A stretch of DNA of 49,947 bases, from NCBI RefSeq assembly GCF_001571225.1, contig NZ_BCTJ01000029.1, positions 1-49,947 on the forward strand. Reading direction: 5' to 3'. The notes beneath the pieces were generated by a model. The model saw only the letters and a program-made list of their open reading frames with translations. It ran no database searches and was not told the DNA's origin. The DNA comes from Hydrogenophaga palleronii NBRC 102513 (GTDB lineage: Bacteria; Pseudomonadota; Gammaproteobacteria; Burkholderiales; Burkholderiaceae_C). Shown in pieces: positions 8,360-16,207 of the stretch (its first letter is position 1; each line of letters begins with the position of its first letter). The position numbers and the translations under genes are program-made.

Positions 8360-9420
8360 GCGTGGGTCTCCTCTTCTGGTGCGCTTAAGTCGGCCAGCGC
8401 GGGTATGCGGGGTTGGGCCACCACAAACGCGTCGCAGAAGAACGCGTCGGGCGGCAGGCCACGGGTTGCAAAGAAATCGCTGCGCGCCGCGCTCACCATG
8501 GCGGGCGCGCCGCAGGCATACACCTGGTGGTCGGCGAGGGTGTCGTGGTCTTGCAGCACGGCCTGATGCACGAAGCCGGTGCGGCCGGTCCAGCCGGCAT
8601 CCGGCTCGGAAAGCACTGGCACGAAGCGCAAGCCGACCTGTTGGCCCCAACTGCGCGCGAGGTCGAGCAGGTACAGGTCTTTCTCGGTGCGCGCGCCCCA
8701 GTACAGCGCGATCTCGCGCCGCTGGCCTTTGCGCAGGCCGTCCTCCACCATGGACTTGATCGGCGCGAACCCGGTGCCACTGGCCACCATGACGATGGGC
8801 GCGTCGCTGTCCTCGCGCAAGTGGAAGTCGCCGTGCGGCAACTCCACCGGGAGGGTGTCGCCCACTTTGAGTTCCTGCGTGAGCCATTGCGAAAACGCGC
8901 CACCCTCGAGCAGACGGATGTGCAGTTCGGCGCCGTCGTTCTGGTGCGGCGGATTGGCCATGGAAAAACTGCGGCGCTGGCCGCTCGGCAGCAGCACTTG
9001 CAGGTACTGGCCGGCTTTGAACTTCACCTTCTCCCCAGCGGGAAAGCGCAGCTTGAGCCGCGCCACGTCGCTGGCGAGATAGTCGATGCGCATGACCTTG
9101 GCGTCGAGTTGGCGGCGCGTGGTGGGGTCGGTCTTCTCGATCTGGCGCGGTTCGATCCGGATATCGGTGAGTGGCCGGGCCTGGCAGAACAGCACCTGCC
9201 CCTGTGCTATCTCGTCGGTGGTGAGCGTGTGGTCGCCCGTCGCGCCGGGGTTCACCCGGCCCGAGACCACGCGGCCCTTGCAGCTTGCACACACGCCCGA
9301 GTTGCACGAGAACGGCATCTCATAGCCGGCCTGACGCACCGCATCAAGCACGGTCTGGCCCTCGGCGCATGGCACGGTGGTGTCAAGCCCTGCTATGTGG
9401 ATAAGGTGCGTGGTGTTCAC
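8356..9420 (-). CDS. tphA1: Terephthalate dioxygenase reductase component (TphA1-like)
   Basis: A 354-residue iron-sulfur flavoprotein that feeds electrons to the Rieske oxygenase. An N-terminal plant-type [2Fe-2S] domain uses C39, C44, C47 and C79. The FAD-binding domain has R149-S-F-S152, and the NAD domain has GTGFAP at 214-219. This ferredoxin-FAD-NAD order, the length (336 in Comamonas TphA1) and the position next to the alpha and beta subunits identify it. It overlaps tphA3 by 4 nt upstream and the P450 by 4 nt downstream. The P450 has its own ferredoxin, so two separate electron chains are encoded in one operon. Confidence 0.85.
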   Translation of the reverse strand: MNTTHLIHIAGLDTTVPCAEGQTVLDAVRQAGYEMPFSCNSGVCASCKGRVVSGRVNPGATGDHTLTTDEIAQGQVLFCQARPLTDIRIEPRQIEKTDPTTRRQLDAKVMRIDYLASDVARLKLRFPAGEKVKFKAGQYLQVLLPSGQRRSFSMANPPHQNDGAELHIRLLEGGAFSQWLTQELKVGDTLPVELPHGDFHLREDSDAPIVMVASGTGFAPIKSMVEDGLRKGQRREIALYWGARTEKDLYLLDLARSWGQQVGLRFVPVLSEPDAGWTGRTGFVHQAVLQDHDTLADHQVYACGAPAMVSAARSDFFATRGLPPDAFFCDAFVVAQPRIPALADLSAPEEETHA

Positions 9421-9893
9421 AACGGAATCGCCAGCAGCGTATCGATGTTGTGGCTGTCGCAGACCACCACGCGGCTGGCCAGTCGCAGCGTGTCGCTGCC
9501 GTCGATTACCAGCTCGTCGAGGTAGCGCCCGGTGGCAAAGATCGTGGTTTCGCCACCGCGCATGACGCGCACTACGACGAAGGGCGTCTCGCTACGGCGA
9601 CCGCGTGGCGTGTCCTCCAGCAGGGCGGGCAGGCCCAACAGGTGGCGGTAGCGCTGCTTCTCGTACACGTTGGCCGTGCGAAGCGAGAGCACGCGGTCAT
9701 TGAGCATGGCGCGCGAGTCGGCGTAGATCAGGCTCGCTTCCATGCCCTGGGCGTGGTTGTCGGCTGTGGTTACGCGGTAGAGGCATTCCTCGGTGAAGAG
9801 CTGTGCCCAGGCCTCGAGCTCGTCGTTGTCGATACAGCGCGCGCAGTGCGCGTTGAGCTCCAGGGCGCTTGACGTGTCGATGACCGCATTCAT
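9417..9893 (-). CDS. tphA3: Terephthalate dioxygenase small (beta) subunit (TphA3-like)
   Basis: A 158-residue structural subunit of an alpha3beta3 Rieske oxygenase, with the NTF2-like cone fold of the family. Recognisable segments shared with remembered TphA3 are [34 protein letters not shown] and [14 protein letters not shown]. It has no catalytic residues of its own. It overlaps both tphA2 (upstream) and tphA1 (downstream) by 4 nt, which is consistent with stoichiometric coupled translation. Confidence 0.87.
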   Translation of the reverse strand: MNAVIDTSSALELNAHCARCIDNDELEAWAQLFTEECLYRVTTADNHAQGMEASLIYADSRAMLNDRVLSLRTANVYEKQRYRHLLGLPALLEDTPRGRRSETPFVVVRVMRGGETTIFATGRYLDELVIDGSDTLRLASRVVVCDSHNIDTLLAIPL

Positions 9894-11149
9894 GCGTCCG
9901 CTCCCATGTGCAGGCGATAAGCCTTCCAGAAACCGCGCACCGAGGCTTCCGTGGTGCGGCTGCTCTGGGAGCGCACGCTGTCGCCCCCCATCTCGATGAT
10001 CGCTTCCCGGGCCCCTGCGCTGGCGATGCCGCGTTGCACGAAACCACCGACCGCACCGTCCTCCATTGAGACAAAACCGGCGGGGCCAATCAGATTGGAC
10101 TGCTTGTGGCGCATGGTGCGTAGCGCGGGTGTGTCGTCCTGGAAACCGAGGTAGACCCAGTTCAGGGCGGTGGTCTCCAGGCCTTCGGGGAGAACCTGGC
10201 GCACTGCGATGGTGTTCTGAATTTGCGCCAGCACGAAGCCCGGGAATACCGAGAGGATCTGAAGCGTAACGCCGTCCCCGAATTCATCCATGCCTTGCAA
10301 GAGACTGGCATCTTTGAGCTTGAAGTCGTCCTTGTCCGATCGCAATTCCTCGGTCTTGTAGTCCTCGCCCTTCTCCGCGGTGGGGTCGATCGCCGAGAAG
10401 CTGATATGGTTGCCGCCGCATTCGCTGACTACCACGCCGCCCTTCTGCGAAAGGCGGTTGAGCCGGAATGTGGTGAAGAACACGTGCAGCAGGCTCGCGT
10501 GGTACGTGTCGCGCACGTTTTCCACATAGAGCTTCCAATTGTTGGGCAGCGTCTGCTTGAAGCGACCCAGGATCTGCACAGGCTTGCAGAGCACGCGCGA
10601 GATGCCGCGCGCGATCTCCGGGCCGAGATAGTCCTCCAGATCCGGCACCTCGTCGCTCAGACTGCCGAACACCAGGCCGCAGAACACACTGGTGCGCAGC
10701 TTGCGCGGGCCATGGCTCTTCATGCAGAAAGCCGGATCCATGCCACCTTCACCGTTCACGCCGTTCTGAAAGGCGATGCCTTTGAGGTTGCCCTGGCGAT
10801 CGTAGCGCCAAGCATGGTAGACGCACTGGAAGTCGCGCGCGCTGCCGCCGTCATCGAGCACGATCAGCGCGCCGCGGTGTGAGCAACGGTTCTCGAAGGC
10901 ATAGACCTCGCCGTCGCTGTCGCGCGCCACCACCACCGGCATGCGCCCAAGGAAGGTGGTGCGATAGTCGCCGGGCTTGGGAAGTTCGGCTTCGAGGCAG
11001 AGGTAGTTCCAGGTCGCCCCCTCGAAGACGCGCTGCTGCTCGGCGTCAAGTACCGCCGGCTCTTGGTACAGGTAGTACGGCACGCGGGTGAGGTTTCCGG
11101 GTGGCCAGAAGGTGAGAGGGGCGCTGTTCGCGGGGGCGGTGACGCTCAT
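9890..11149 (-). CDS. tphA2: Terephthalate dioxygenase large (alpha) subunit (TphA2-like)
   Basis: A 419-residue Rieske non-haem iron oxygenase subunit that would dihydroxylate an aromatic acid. The Rieske cluster ligands are C89-x-H91 and C109-x2-H112. The mononuclear iron site is H217, H222 and probably D364, with D214 as the bridge to the Rieske centre. It follows remembered Comamonas TphA2 (413 residues) end to end. Arginines known there to bind the substrate carboxylates (R309, R390) correspond to R317 and R398 here, with the same spacing of 81. First gene of the ten-gene minus operon, divergent from the IclR gene. Related anthranilate or salicylate oxygenases are less likely. Confidence 0.88.
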   Translation of the reverse strand: MSVTAPANSAPLTFWPPGNLTRVPYYLYQEPAVLDAEQQRVFEGATWNYLCLEAELPKPGDYRTTFLGRMPVVVARDSDGEVYAFENRCSHRGALIVLDDGGSARDFQCVYHAWRYDRQGNLKGIAFQNGVNGEGGMDPAFCMKSHGPRKLRTSVFCGLVFGSLSDEVPDLEDYLGPEIARGISRVLCKPVQILGRFKQTLPNNWKLYVENVRDTYHASLLHVFFTTFRLNRLSQKGGVVVSECGGNHISFSAIDPTAEKGEDYKTEELRSDKDDFKLKDASLLQGMDEFGDGVTLQILSVFPGFVLAQIQNTIAVRQVLPEGLETTALNWVYLGFQDDTPALRTMRHKQSNLIGPAGFVSMEDGAVGGFVQRGIASAGAREAIIEMGGDSVRSQSSRTTEASVRGFWKAYRLHMGADA

Positions 11150-11178
11150 GATTTGGTGGGTTTCGTGTCTTGGAAAAA

Positions 11179-11191
11179 TTCGGATATCGAA
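11179..11191. promoter_or_regulatory. Inverted repeat TTCG-N5-CGAA, probable IclR operator (copy 1)
   Basis: Perfect 4-bp arms around GATAT, 30 bp upstream of the tphA2 ATG. The same repeat, with matching flanks (both followed by CTTT), recurs at 11262. Being between the IclR gene and the operon it would control, it is a good candidate binding site. Function is inferred. Confidence 0.55.
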
Positions 11192-11215
11192 CTTTTGACC
11201 GTTTAGTGAACCATG

Positions 11216-11244
11216 ACTGTATTTTTTGCCTTGATAAGCGTCAA
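11216..11244 (-). promoter_or_regulatory. Possible sigma-70 promoter for the tph-P450 operon
   Basis: On the minus strand TTGACG (11244-11239) and TACAGT (11221-11216) are 17 bp apart, a fair match to -35 and -10 boxes. Operator copy 1 would then lie downstream of the start of transcription. A plus-strand candidate for the IclR gene, TTGACC at 11195-11200 and TGTATT at 11218-11223 with a 17-bp spacer, overlaps the same region. Both are read by eye only. Confidence 0.35.
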
Positions 11245-11261
11245 CGAAATCCGGTAAAGTT

Positions 11262-11274
11262 TTCGCATACCGAA
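11262..11274. promoter_or_regulatory. Inverted repeat TTCG-N5-CGAA, probable IclR operator (copy 2)
   Basis: Perfect 4-bp arms around CATAC, ending 28 bp before the IclR ATG. Its centre is 83 bp, about eight helical turns, from the centre of copy 1, so both lie on the same DNA face. This suits a tetrameric IclR protein touching both sites and regulating its own gene as well. Confidence 0.55.
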
Positions 11275-11301
11275 CTTTCGGCCATCAAAGGAGGAGCGCA
11301 C

Positions 11302-12075
11302 ATGGATACGGAAACGCATGAAGGGGTGGACAAGGAATACGTGATGGGCTTGGAGAAAGGCCTGTTGCTCATCGAGGCTTTCGGCGTAAGCAACTCGCCG
11401 TTGACGCTGAGCGAGGCGGCCGAGATCACCGGCCACAGCAAGGCCTCCACGCGTCGCGCCCTGTTGACGCTGGTCAAGCTGGGCTACGCACGTGCCTCGG
11501 GCCGGCAGTTCTCACTTGAGCCGCGCACGCTGCGGTTGGTGCACGCCTACGTGAACTCCACGCCCTTGACCAAGGTGGCTCAGCCCATCCTGGAGATCAC
11601 GAGCGAGCGCACTCGCGAGTCGGCGTCGCTAGCTGTGTTGGATTCGCAGTTCGTGGTGTTCGTGGCGCGCTCCACGCAGCGGCGCAGCCTGTCGTTTGGC
11701 CTGGGCATTGGCGCGCGGCTGCCGGCCTATTGCTCAGCCACTGGGCGCGTGTTGTTATCGGGCTTTGCGGACGAAGAGGTCGAGTTCCGTCTGCAGCGCA
11801 TGAGCCGACAGGCCCTCACTTCCAAGACCAAGACCGAACTGGCGGTGCTCATGCAGGAAGTGCACGCAGCGCGGCAGTGTGGCTACGCGGTCAGCGATGA
11901 AGAACTGGAACTCGGTCTGCGCTCGATTGCCGTGCCCGTGCGCAACGGCAAAGGCGAGCTTCTGGGTGCCATGAGCTTGGCCGTGGCCACCTCGCGCATG
12001 TCGCGAGACGACCTGGTAAACAAGCTACTGCCTGAGCTCGAGGTGGCACGACGTACTTTCTCGATGCAGTTGTAG
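11302..12075 (+). CDS. IclR-family regulator of the tph-P450 operon (TphR-like)
   Basis: A 257-residue transcription factor. The N-terminal winged helix-turn-helix lies at about residues 12-70 (LSEAAEITGHSKASTRRALL), followed by the IclR effector domain with GIGARLPAYCSATGRVLLS and a C-terminal ISVPVR-like segment (LRSIAVPVRNGKGELLGAMS). The frame is open from 11170, but the ATG at 11302 follows an AAAGGAGG site at 11287-11293 and gives the normal PcaR/PobR length. It is divergent from tphA2. Comamonas terephthalate operons are also controlled by a divergent IclR activator, TphR. Effector (terephthalate or its precursor) is inferred. Confidence 0.85.
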   Translation: MDTETHEGVDKEYVMGLEKGLLLIEAFGVSNSPLTLSEAAEITGHSKASTRRALLTLVKLGYARASGRQFSLEPRTLRLVHAYVNSTPLTKVAQPILEITSERTRESASLAVLDSQFVVFVARSTQRRSLSFGLGIGARLPAYCSATGRVLLSGFADEEVEFRLQRMSRQALTSKTKTELAVLMQEVHAARQCGYAVSDEELELGLRSIAVPVRNGKGELLGAMSLAVATSRMSRDDLVNKLLPELEVARRTFSMQL

Positions 12076-12173
12076 TCCGTATGCATCTATTGACGCAACG
12101 TGAATCGACTGGAAATTTCAATCATTGGGAGTGCGGCGATTCGAAACTGCTGAGAATCTGCGCGGTGAATGCG

Positions 12174-13088
12174 CTAAGCGCTTTCACGTGCGGGCGGCTC
12201 AGAGTAGAACTGCACGAGCGCATCGATCAGCGCCTGCGCGTATGCGGGCGTTCTCTCGCCCTCCCTCACCAGGGCATACCGCTCGCGCACACGCCACTCA
12301 TCCGACAGCTCCACTTGCACGATCGGCAGCATCGGGAGGTTGCGCCGCGCGCTCGTCTCCGGGACGATGCCGATACCCACACCTGCGCCAATCATGCGGC
12401 AGACAGCATCGAAGCTGGACAGCTCCACCCGCAGCCTGAGCTGCCGGCCCATGCCCGACGTGACTTTGCCCAGAAAGTCGCTGAGCGTGCTGGCTCGGTG
12501 CATGCCCACGTGGGGTTCGTCCAGCGTGTCGACAAACCGGATGGCCTTGCGGCGCGCGAACTTATGACCTTGGGGCACCAGCAGCACTAGGCGGTGCGTG
12601 CAGAAGTGGATGGCACGCAACCCCGGCATGTCCATGCGGGTGGAGACGATGCCCAGGTCCGCAACGCCATTGAGCACTCCAAGTGCGATGTCGGGGTTGA
12701 GCTTCTCCTGTAGTTCCACGTTGACCTTGGGGTTGGCACGCAGGAAGCCTGGCAGCACTTCGGGCAGGATATCGGTGACGGCCGTGGTGTTGGCATGGAT
12801 GCGCACGTGCCCGCGCAAGCCTCGGTTGTACTCATGCAGATCGGCGCGGAGCTGCTCCTTCTGGCGCAGGATCGCGCGCGCATGGTGCAGGAATGCTTCG
12901 CCGGCAGGAGAGAGGCGCACGCCACGCGCTTCGCGGTAGAGCAGTGGCACGCCCGAGTGCGTTTCGAGCGCCTTGATGCGGCCACTCGCAGCCGCGAGCG
13001 ACAGGTGCTGTGATTCTGCGGCGCGGGTAATGTTGGATCGCTCGGCGACGGCAAGGAAGAGCTGAAGATCAAGCAGGTCGAAGTCCAT
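12174..13088 (-). CDS. LysR-family transcriptional regulator
   Basis: A 304-residue LysR protein. The winged helix-turn-helix spans about residues 5-62 (ITRAAESQHLSLAAASGRIKAL), followed by the two-lobe effector domain from about residue 92. It is divergent, with a 57-bp gap, from the hydratase operon beginning near 13146, which it presumably controls. The equivalent regulator of itaconate-degradation clusters is also LysR type. It converges on the IclR gene with about 98 bp between stops, in which I see no clear hairpin. Confidence 0.83.
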   Translation of the reverse strand: MDFDLLDLQLFLAVAERSNITRAAESQHLSLAAASGRIKALETHSGVPLLYREARGVRLSPAGEAFLHHARAILRQKEQLRADLHEYNRGLRGHVRIHANTTAVTDILPEVLPGFLRANPKVNVELQEKLNPDIALGVLNGVADLGIVSTRMDMPGLRAIHFCTHRLVLLVPQGHKFARRKAIRFVDTLDEPHVGMHRASTLSDFLGKVTSGMGRQLRLRVELSSFDAVCRMIGAGVGIGIVPETSARRNLPMLPIVQVELSDEWRVRERYALVREGERTPAYAQALIDALVQFYSEPPARESA

Positions 13089-13106
13089 GAGTTGATTACA
13101 CCACCC

Positions 13107-13135
13107 TTCGGATTTTCCGTAGGCTTCATTCCGAA
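13107..13135. promoter_or_regulatory. Possible LysR binding region, TTCGGA-N17-TCCGAA
   Basis: Inverted arms at 13107-13112 and 13130-13135 lie in the 57-bp divergent gap. A smaller repeat, CGGA-TTT-TCCG, is at 13109-13119. A LysR operator is plausible, but no clean T-N11-A site is seen. Confidence 0.3.
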
Positions 13136-13145
13136 TTGACGCATT

Positions 13146-14063
13146 GTGGAAGAACGCCGAGTGCCTGACGATAGGGCCATGGGATTCAAAACCGCCGCTC
13201 CGCGCATCACCGATGAGGTGGTTTCGAGACTGCGATCCTGGGAGGGTCGCAGTGAGGTTCTTGCAGACGAGATCACTGCAGTGCCGTTCGCCGCGCTATC
13301 GGCGACGCTCGATCACAGGGACATCGCAGTCGCTCCCGGCACCCCTCTTCCGCCTCTGTGGCACTGGCTGTACTTCCTGCCACGCGCTCGTCAGAGCGAA
13401 CTCGGCGAGGACGGGCACCCTCGACTGGGTGGGTTCCTGCCGCCCGTGCCACTGCCGCGCCGCATGTGGGCGGGTGGGCGGCTGCGGTGGTTCTCGCCGC
13501 TTCGCATCGGCGAGAGCGTGCGTCGCATCTCGCGCATCGAGTCCGTCACTCACAAGGCGGGTCGCACGGGCGACCTCGTGTTCGTGGTCTTGCGACACGA
13601 GATCTCATCCGGAGACCAAGTCGCGCTCACGGAAGAGCATGACATCGTCTATCGCGCGCTGCCGCAACCTGGCGATGCCTCTGCGCCGCCGCAAGTCGCG
13701 CCATGCGACGCGCCGTGGTCACGGCACGTCACACCCGATCCAGTGCTGCTGTTCCGCTACTCGGCGCTCACGTTCAACGGGCATCGCATCCACTACGACC
13801 GCAGTTATGTGACCGAGGTGGAAGGCTATCCGGGCCTTATCGTGCACGGACCCCTGATCGCCACGCTGCTGGCCGACCTCGCGCGGCGGGAGCGGCCCGA
13901 GGCACGCGTGACCCATTTCAGCTTCAAGGCCATTCGGCCCACCTTCGACCTTCACCCCCTTCGCGTGTGCGGCAAACCCTCGTCGGACGGCAAGAGCGCG
14001 CAGCTCTGGGCACAGGATCATGAGGGATGGCTCACCATGCAGGCCGATATCCAGTTCGAGTGA
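13146..14063 (+). CDS. MaoC-type enoyl-CoA hydratase (itaconyl-/mesaconyl-C4-CoA hydratase-like)
   Basis: A 305-residue double hot-dog hydratase adding water to an unsaturated CoA thioester. The N-terminal half is the FAS1-like dehydratase domain. The C-terminal half has the hydratase-2 signature FNGHRIHYD and the GLIVHGPL segment. Proteins of this layout hydrate mesaconyl-C4-CoA or itaconyl-CoA to citramalyl-CoA, which fits the CitE-like lyase downstream. The start is unsure: GTG at 13146 has no clear ribosome site, and the ATG at 13179 (11 codons shorter) is an alternative. It ends 4 nt before the acyl-CoA dehydrogenase. Confidence 0.75.
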   Translation: MEERRVPDDRAMGFKTAAPRITDEVVSRLRSWEGRSEVLADEITAVPFAALSATLDHRDIAVAPGTPLPPLWHWLYFLPRARQSELGEDGHPRLGGFLPPVPLPRRMWAGGRLRWFSPLRIGESVRRISRIESVTHKAGRTGDLVFVVLRHEISSGDQVALTEEHDIVYRALPQPGDASAPPQVAPCDAPWSRHVTPDPVLLFRYSALTFNGHRIHYDRSYVTEVEGYPGLIVHGPLIATLLADLARRERPEARVTHFSFKAIRPTFDLHPLRVCGKPSSDGKSAQLWAQDHEGWLTMQADIQFE

Positions 14064-14067
14064 ATCG

Positions 14068-15237
14068 ATGAAAACACAGATCCCCACGCCCGACGAATTT
14101 CAGGAAATGCGCGAAGCGTTGCGTAGCCTGTGCGGCAACTACGATGCCAAATACTGGCAGGAGGTGGATGCCGCGCGCGGTTATCCGGAGGCGTTCGTCG
14201 ATGCGCTGACCGGAGCCGGCTGGCTCGCGGCCATGATTCCCACCGAATACGGTGGCTCCGGACTGGGCCTTACCGAAGCCTCCGTGGTGATGGAGGAGAT
14301 CAATTTCTCCGGCGGCAACTCCGGCGCGGTGCATGGCCAGATGTACAACATGGGAACGCTGTTGCGTCACGGCTCACCGGAGCAGAAACAGCAATACCTG
14401 CCCAGCATCGCCAGCGGCAAGCTGCGCCTGCAATCCATGGCGGTGACCGAGCCCACCACCGGGACCGACACCACGCAGCTCAAGACGACCGCCGTGAAGA
14501 AGGGCGACCGCTATGTCGTCAACGGGCAGAAAGTGTGGATCTCCCGCATCCAGCACTCCGACCTGATGATCCTGCTCGCGCGCACGACGCCGCTGTCGGA
14601 CGTGAGGAAGAAGAGCGAGGGCATGAGCATCTTTATCGTGGACCTGAAGCAGGCCATCGGCCAGGGGATGACTGTGCGGCCGATCATGAACATGGTGAAT
14701 CACGAGACCAACGAAGTGTTCTTCGACAACCTCGAGATTCCAGTCGAAAACCTCATCGGCACGGAAGGCCAAGGCTTCAAGTACATCTTGGACGGCCTCA
14801 ACGCCGAGCGCACGTTGATCGCTGCCGAGTGCCTAGGCGATGCCTATTGGTTCGTCAACAAGGCGCGTCTGTATGCGAACGAGCGCGTAGTGTTCAATCG
14901 CCCGATCGGTCAAAACCAGGGCGTGCAATTTCCGATCGCCGACGCGTACATCGAAACAGAGGCCGCCAACCTGATGCGGTTCAAGTCATGCGCGCTGTTT
15001 GATGCCGGCAAACCCTGCGGGGGTGAGGCCAACATGGCCAAGTACCTTGCGGCCAAAGCGTCTTGGGAGGCGGCGAACGTCTGCCTGCAAACCCACGGCG
15101 GTTTCGGGTTCGCGCACGAATACGACGTGGAGCGCAAGTTCCGGGAGACGCGCCTGTACCAAGTGGCGCCGATTTCCACCAATCTCATCTATTCCTACGT
15201 GGCCGAGCACCTTCTGGGTTTGCCGAGGAGTTTCTGA
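14068..15237 (+). CDS. Acyl-CoA dehydrogenase
   Basis: A 389-residue FAD enzyme of the three-domain ACAD fold. FAD/substrate segments are visible at VTEPTTGTDT (126-135), VNGQKVWIS (151-159) and the C-terminal THGGFGFAHEY. The usual MCAD-type catalytic glutamate near the C-terminus is absent: Y364-Q365-V366 stands where YEG is expected. E247 in the NAER helix occupies the position of the IVD/LCAD-type base. In this cassette it could oxidise methylsuccinyl-CoA or a related branched acyl-CoA. The start at 14068 follows the hydratase stop by 4 nt; the open frame further upstream is shadow. Confidence 0.8.
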   Translation: MKTQIPTPDEFQEMREALRSLCGNYDAKYWQEVDAARGYPEAFVDALTGAGWLAAMIPTEYGGSGLGLTEASVVMEEINFSGGNSGAVHGQMYNMGTLLRHGSPEQKQQYLPSIASGKLRLQSMAVTEPTTGTDTTQLKTTAVKKGDRYVVNGQKVWISRIQHSDLMILLARTTPLSDVRKKSEGMSIFIVDLKQAIGQGMTVRPIMNMVNHETNEVFFDNLEIPVENLIGTEGQGFKYILDGLNAERTLIAAECLGDAYWFVNKARLYANERVVFNRPIGQNQGVQFPIADAYIETEAANLMRFKSCALFDAGKPCGGEANMAKYLAAKASWEAANVCLQTHGGFGFAHEYDVERKFRETRLYQVAPISTNLIYSYVAEHLLGLPRSF

Positions 15238-15290
15238 TGCCTGCTCCGCCTTCGCCCGAACAGCATCACCGCTCTTTGCGAGCGATCTGA
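15237..15290 (+). other. 17-codon open frame between acyl-CoA dehydrogenase and lyase
   Basis: An ATG overlapping the dehydrogenase stop (TGATG) opens 17 codons that end one base before the GTG of the lyase gene. It has no recognisable similarity. It may only carry ribosomes across the junction, or mark a misplaced start of the lyase, whose frame differs by one. Confidence 0.2.
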
Positions 15291-15291
15291 C

Positions 15292-16143
15292 GTGCTTTCA
15301 CCCATCGCGCGCGCGCGCAGCTTTCTGTTCACACCGGCTTCGCGGCCCGATCGCTTCGGCAAGGCGCTGGACGCTGGCGCGGGTTGCGTGATCCTGGATC
15401 TCGAGGATGCGGTTGCGCCCGAGCAGAAGCTCCAGGCAAGGGACCAGATCGCGCTATGGCTGGCCGGATGCACTTCGCCACAACTCGCACGCACCTTGGT
15501 GCGCATCAACGCTGTAGGGTCGCTGTGGCATGACGACGATGTGAGGCTGCTGCAGGACTGGGTGGCACAGGGCCTGGCTGGCGTGGTGTTGCCCAAGGCA
15601 GAATCGCCAGCGGTCCTCAAGTCGCTTGCGGCCGCATTGGGCCCACGAGCGGAACTGGTGCCGCTGGTTGAATCCCTCGTCGGTCTCGATGCGGTGGACC
15701 TGTTGGCCCACGCAGCCCAGGTCACGCGGCTGGCGTTTGGGCACATCGACTTCCAGCTCGATCTAGGGATGCGCTGCGGCGCCGACGAGTCCGAGCTCGC
15801 GCCAGCCCGATTTTCCCTTGTAGCTGCATCACGCCGCGCGCTGATTGCGGCTCCAATCGATGGCGTGACAGTCGATATCACGGATGCCAAAAGGATGGCG
15901 GCCGACGCGACGCGCGCCCGCGCCTTTGGCTTCTCTGGCAAGCTGTGTATCCATCCTTCTCAGGTGGCCCCCATCGAGCGGATTCTCGCGCCCTCAGCCG
16001 AGGAGATCGACTGGGCGCGTCGAGTCGTGGTTGAAGCGAAGGAACGCAATGGAAAGATCTTCAGCCTCGACGGAAAGATGGTGGATCTGCCGGTGGTTCG
16101 GTTGGCTCAAAGGACACTTCTGCAGGTTGATTCGATCCGATGA
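15292..16143 (+). CDS. CitE-like CoA lyase (citramalyl-/malyl-CoA lyase family)
   Basis: A 283-residue TIM-barrel enzyme of the HpcH/HpaI family. Key segments are RSFLFTPASRPDRFGKAL at the N-terminus, ILDLEDAVAP (metal-binding acid pair), RINAVGS, VLPKAES, LVPLVESLVGL and GFSGKLCIHPSQV. It would cleave a 3-hydroxyacyl-CoA, most simply (S)-citramalyl-CoA into acetyl-CoA and pyruvate, given the hydratase upstream. GTG at 15292 is the only reasonable start; no strong ribosome site is seen. It is 64 nt upstream of the CoA ligase. Confidence 0.8.
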   Translation: MLSPIARARSFLFTPASRPDRFGKALDAGAGCVILDLEDAVAPEQKLQARDQIALWLAGCTSPQLARTLVRINAVGSLWHDDDVRLLQDWVAQGLAGVVLPKAESPAVLKSLAAALGPRAELVPLVESLVGLDAVDLLAHAAQVTRLAFGHIDFQLDLGMRCGADESELAPARFSLVAASRRALIAAPIDGVTVDITDAKRMAADATRARAFGFSGKLCIHPSQVAPIERILAPSAEEIDWARRVVVEAKERNGKIFSLDGKMVDLPVVRLAQRTLLQVDSIR

Positions 16144-16207
16144 CAAATGAAGAATTGCTCGCAGCCACGGCCCACGCGAGTCGATGGAATGTACGGGCAT
16201 GTAGGGC

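Noticed and set aside
8360..9307. Apparent 722-residue P450 fusion with a 316-residue N-terminal extension
   Set aside because: The extension is an out-of-frame reading of tphA1; the P450 family start and a 4-nt ATGA overlap place the start at 8359.
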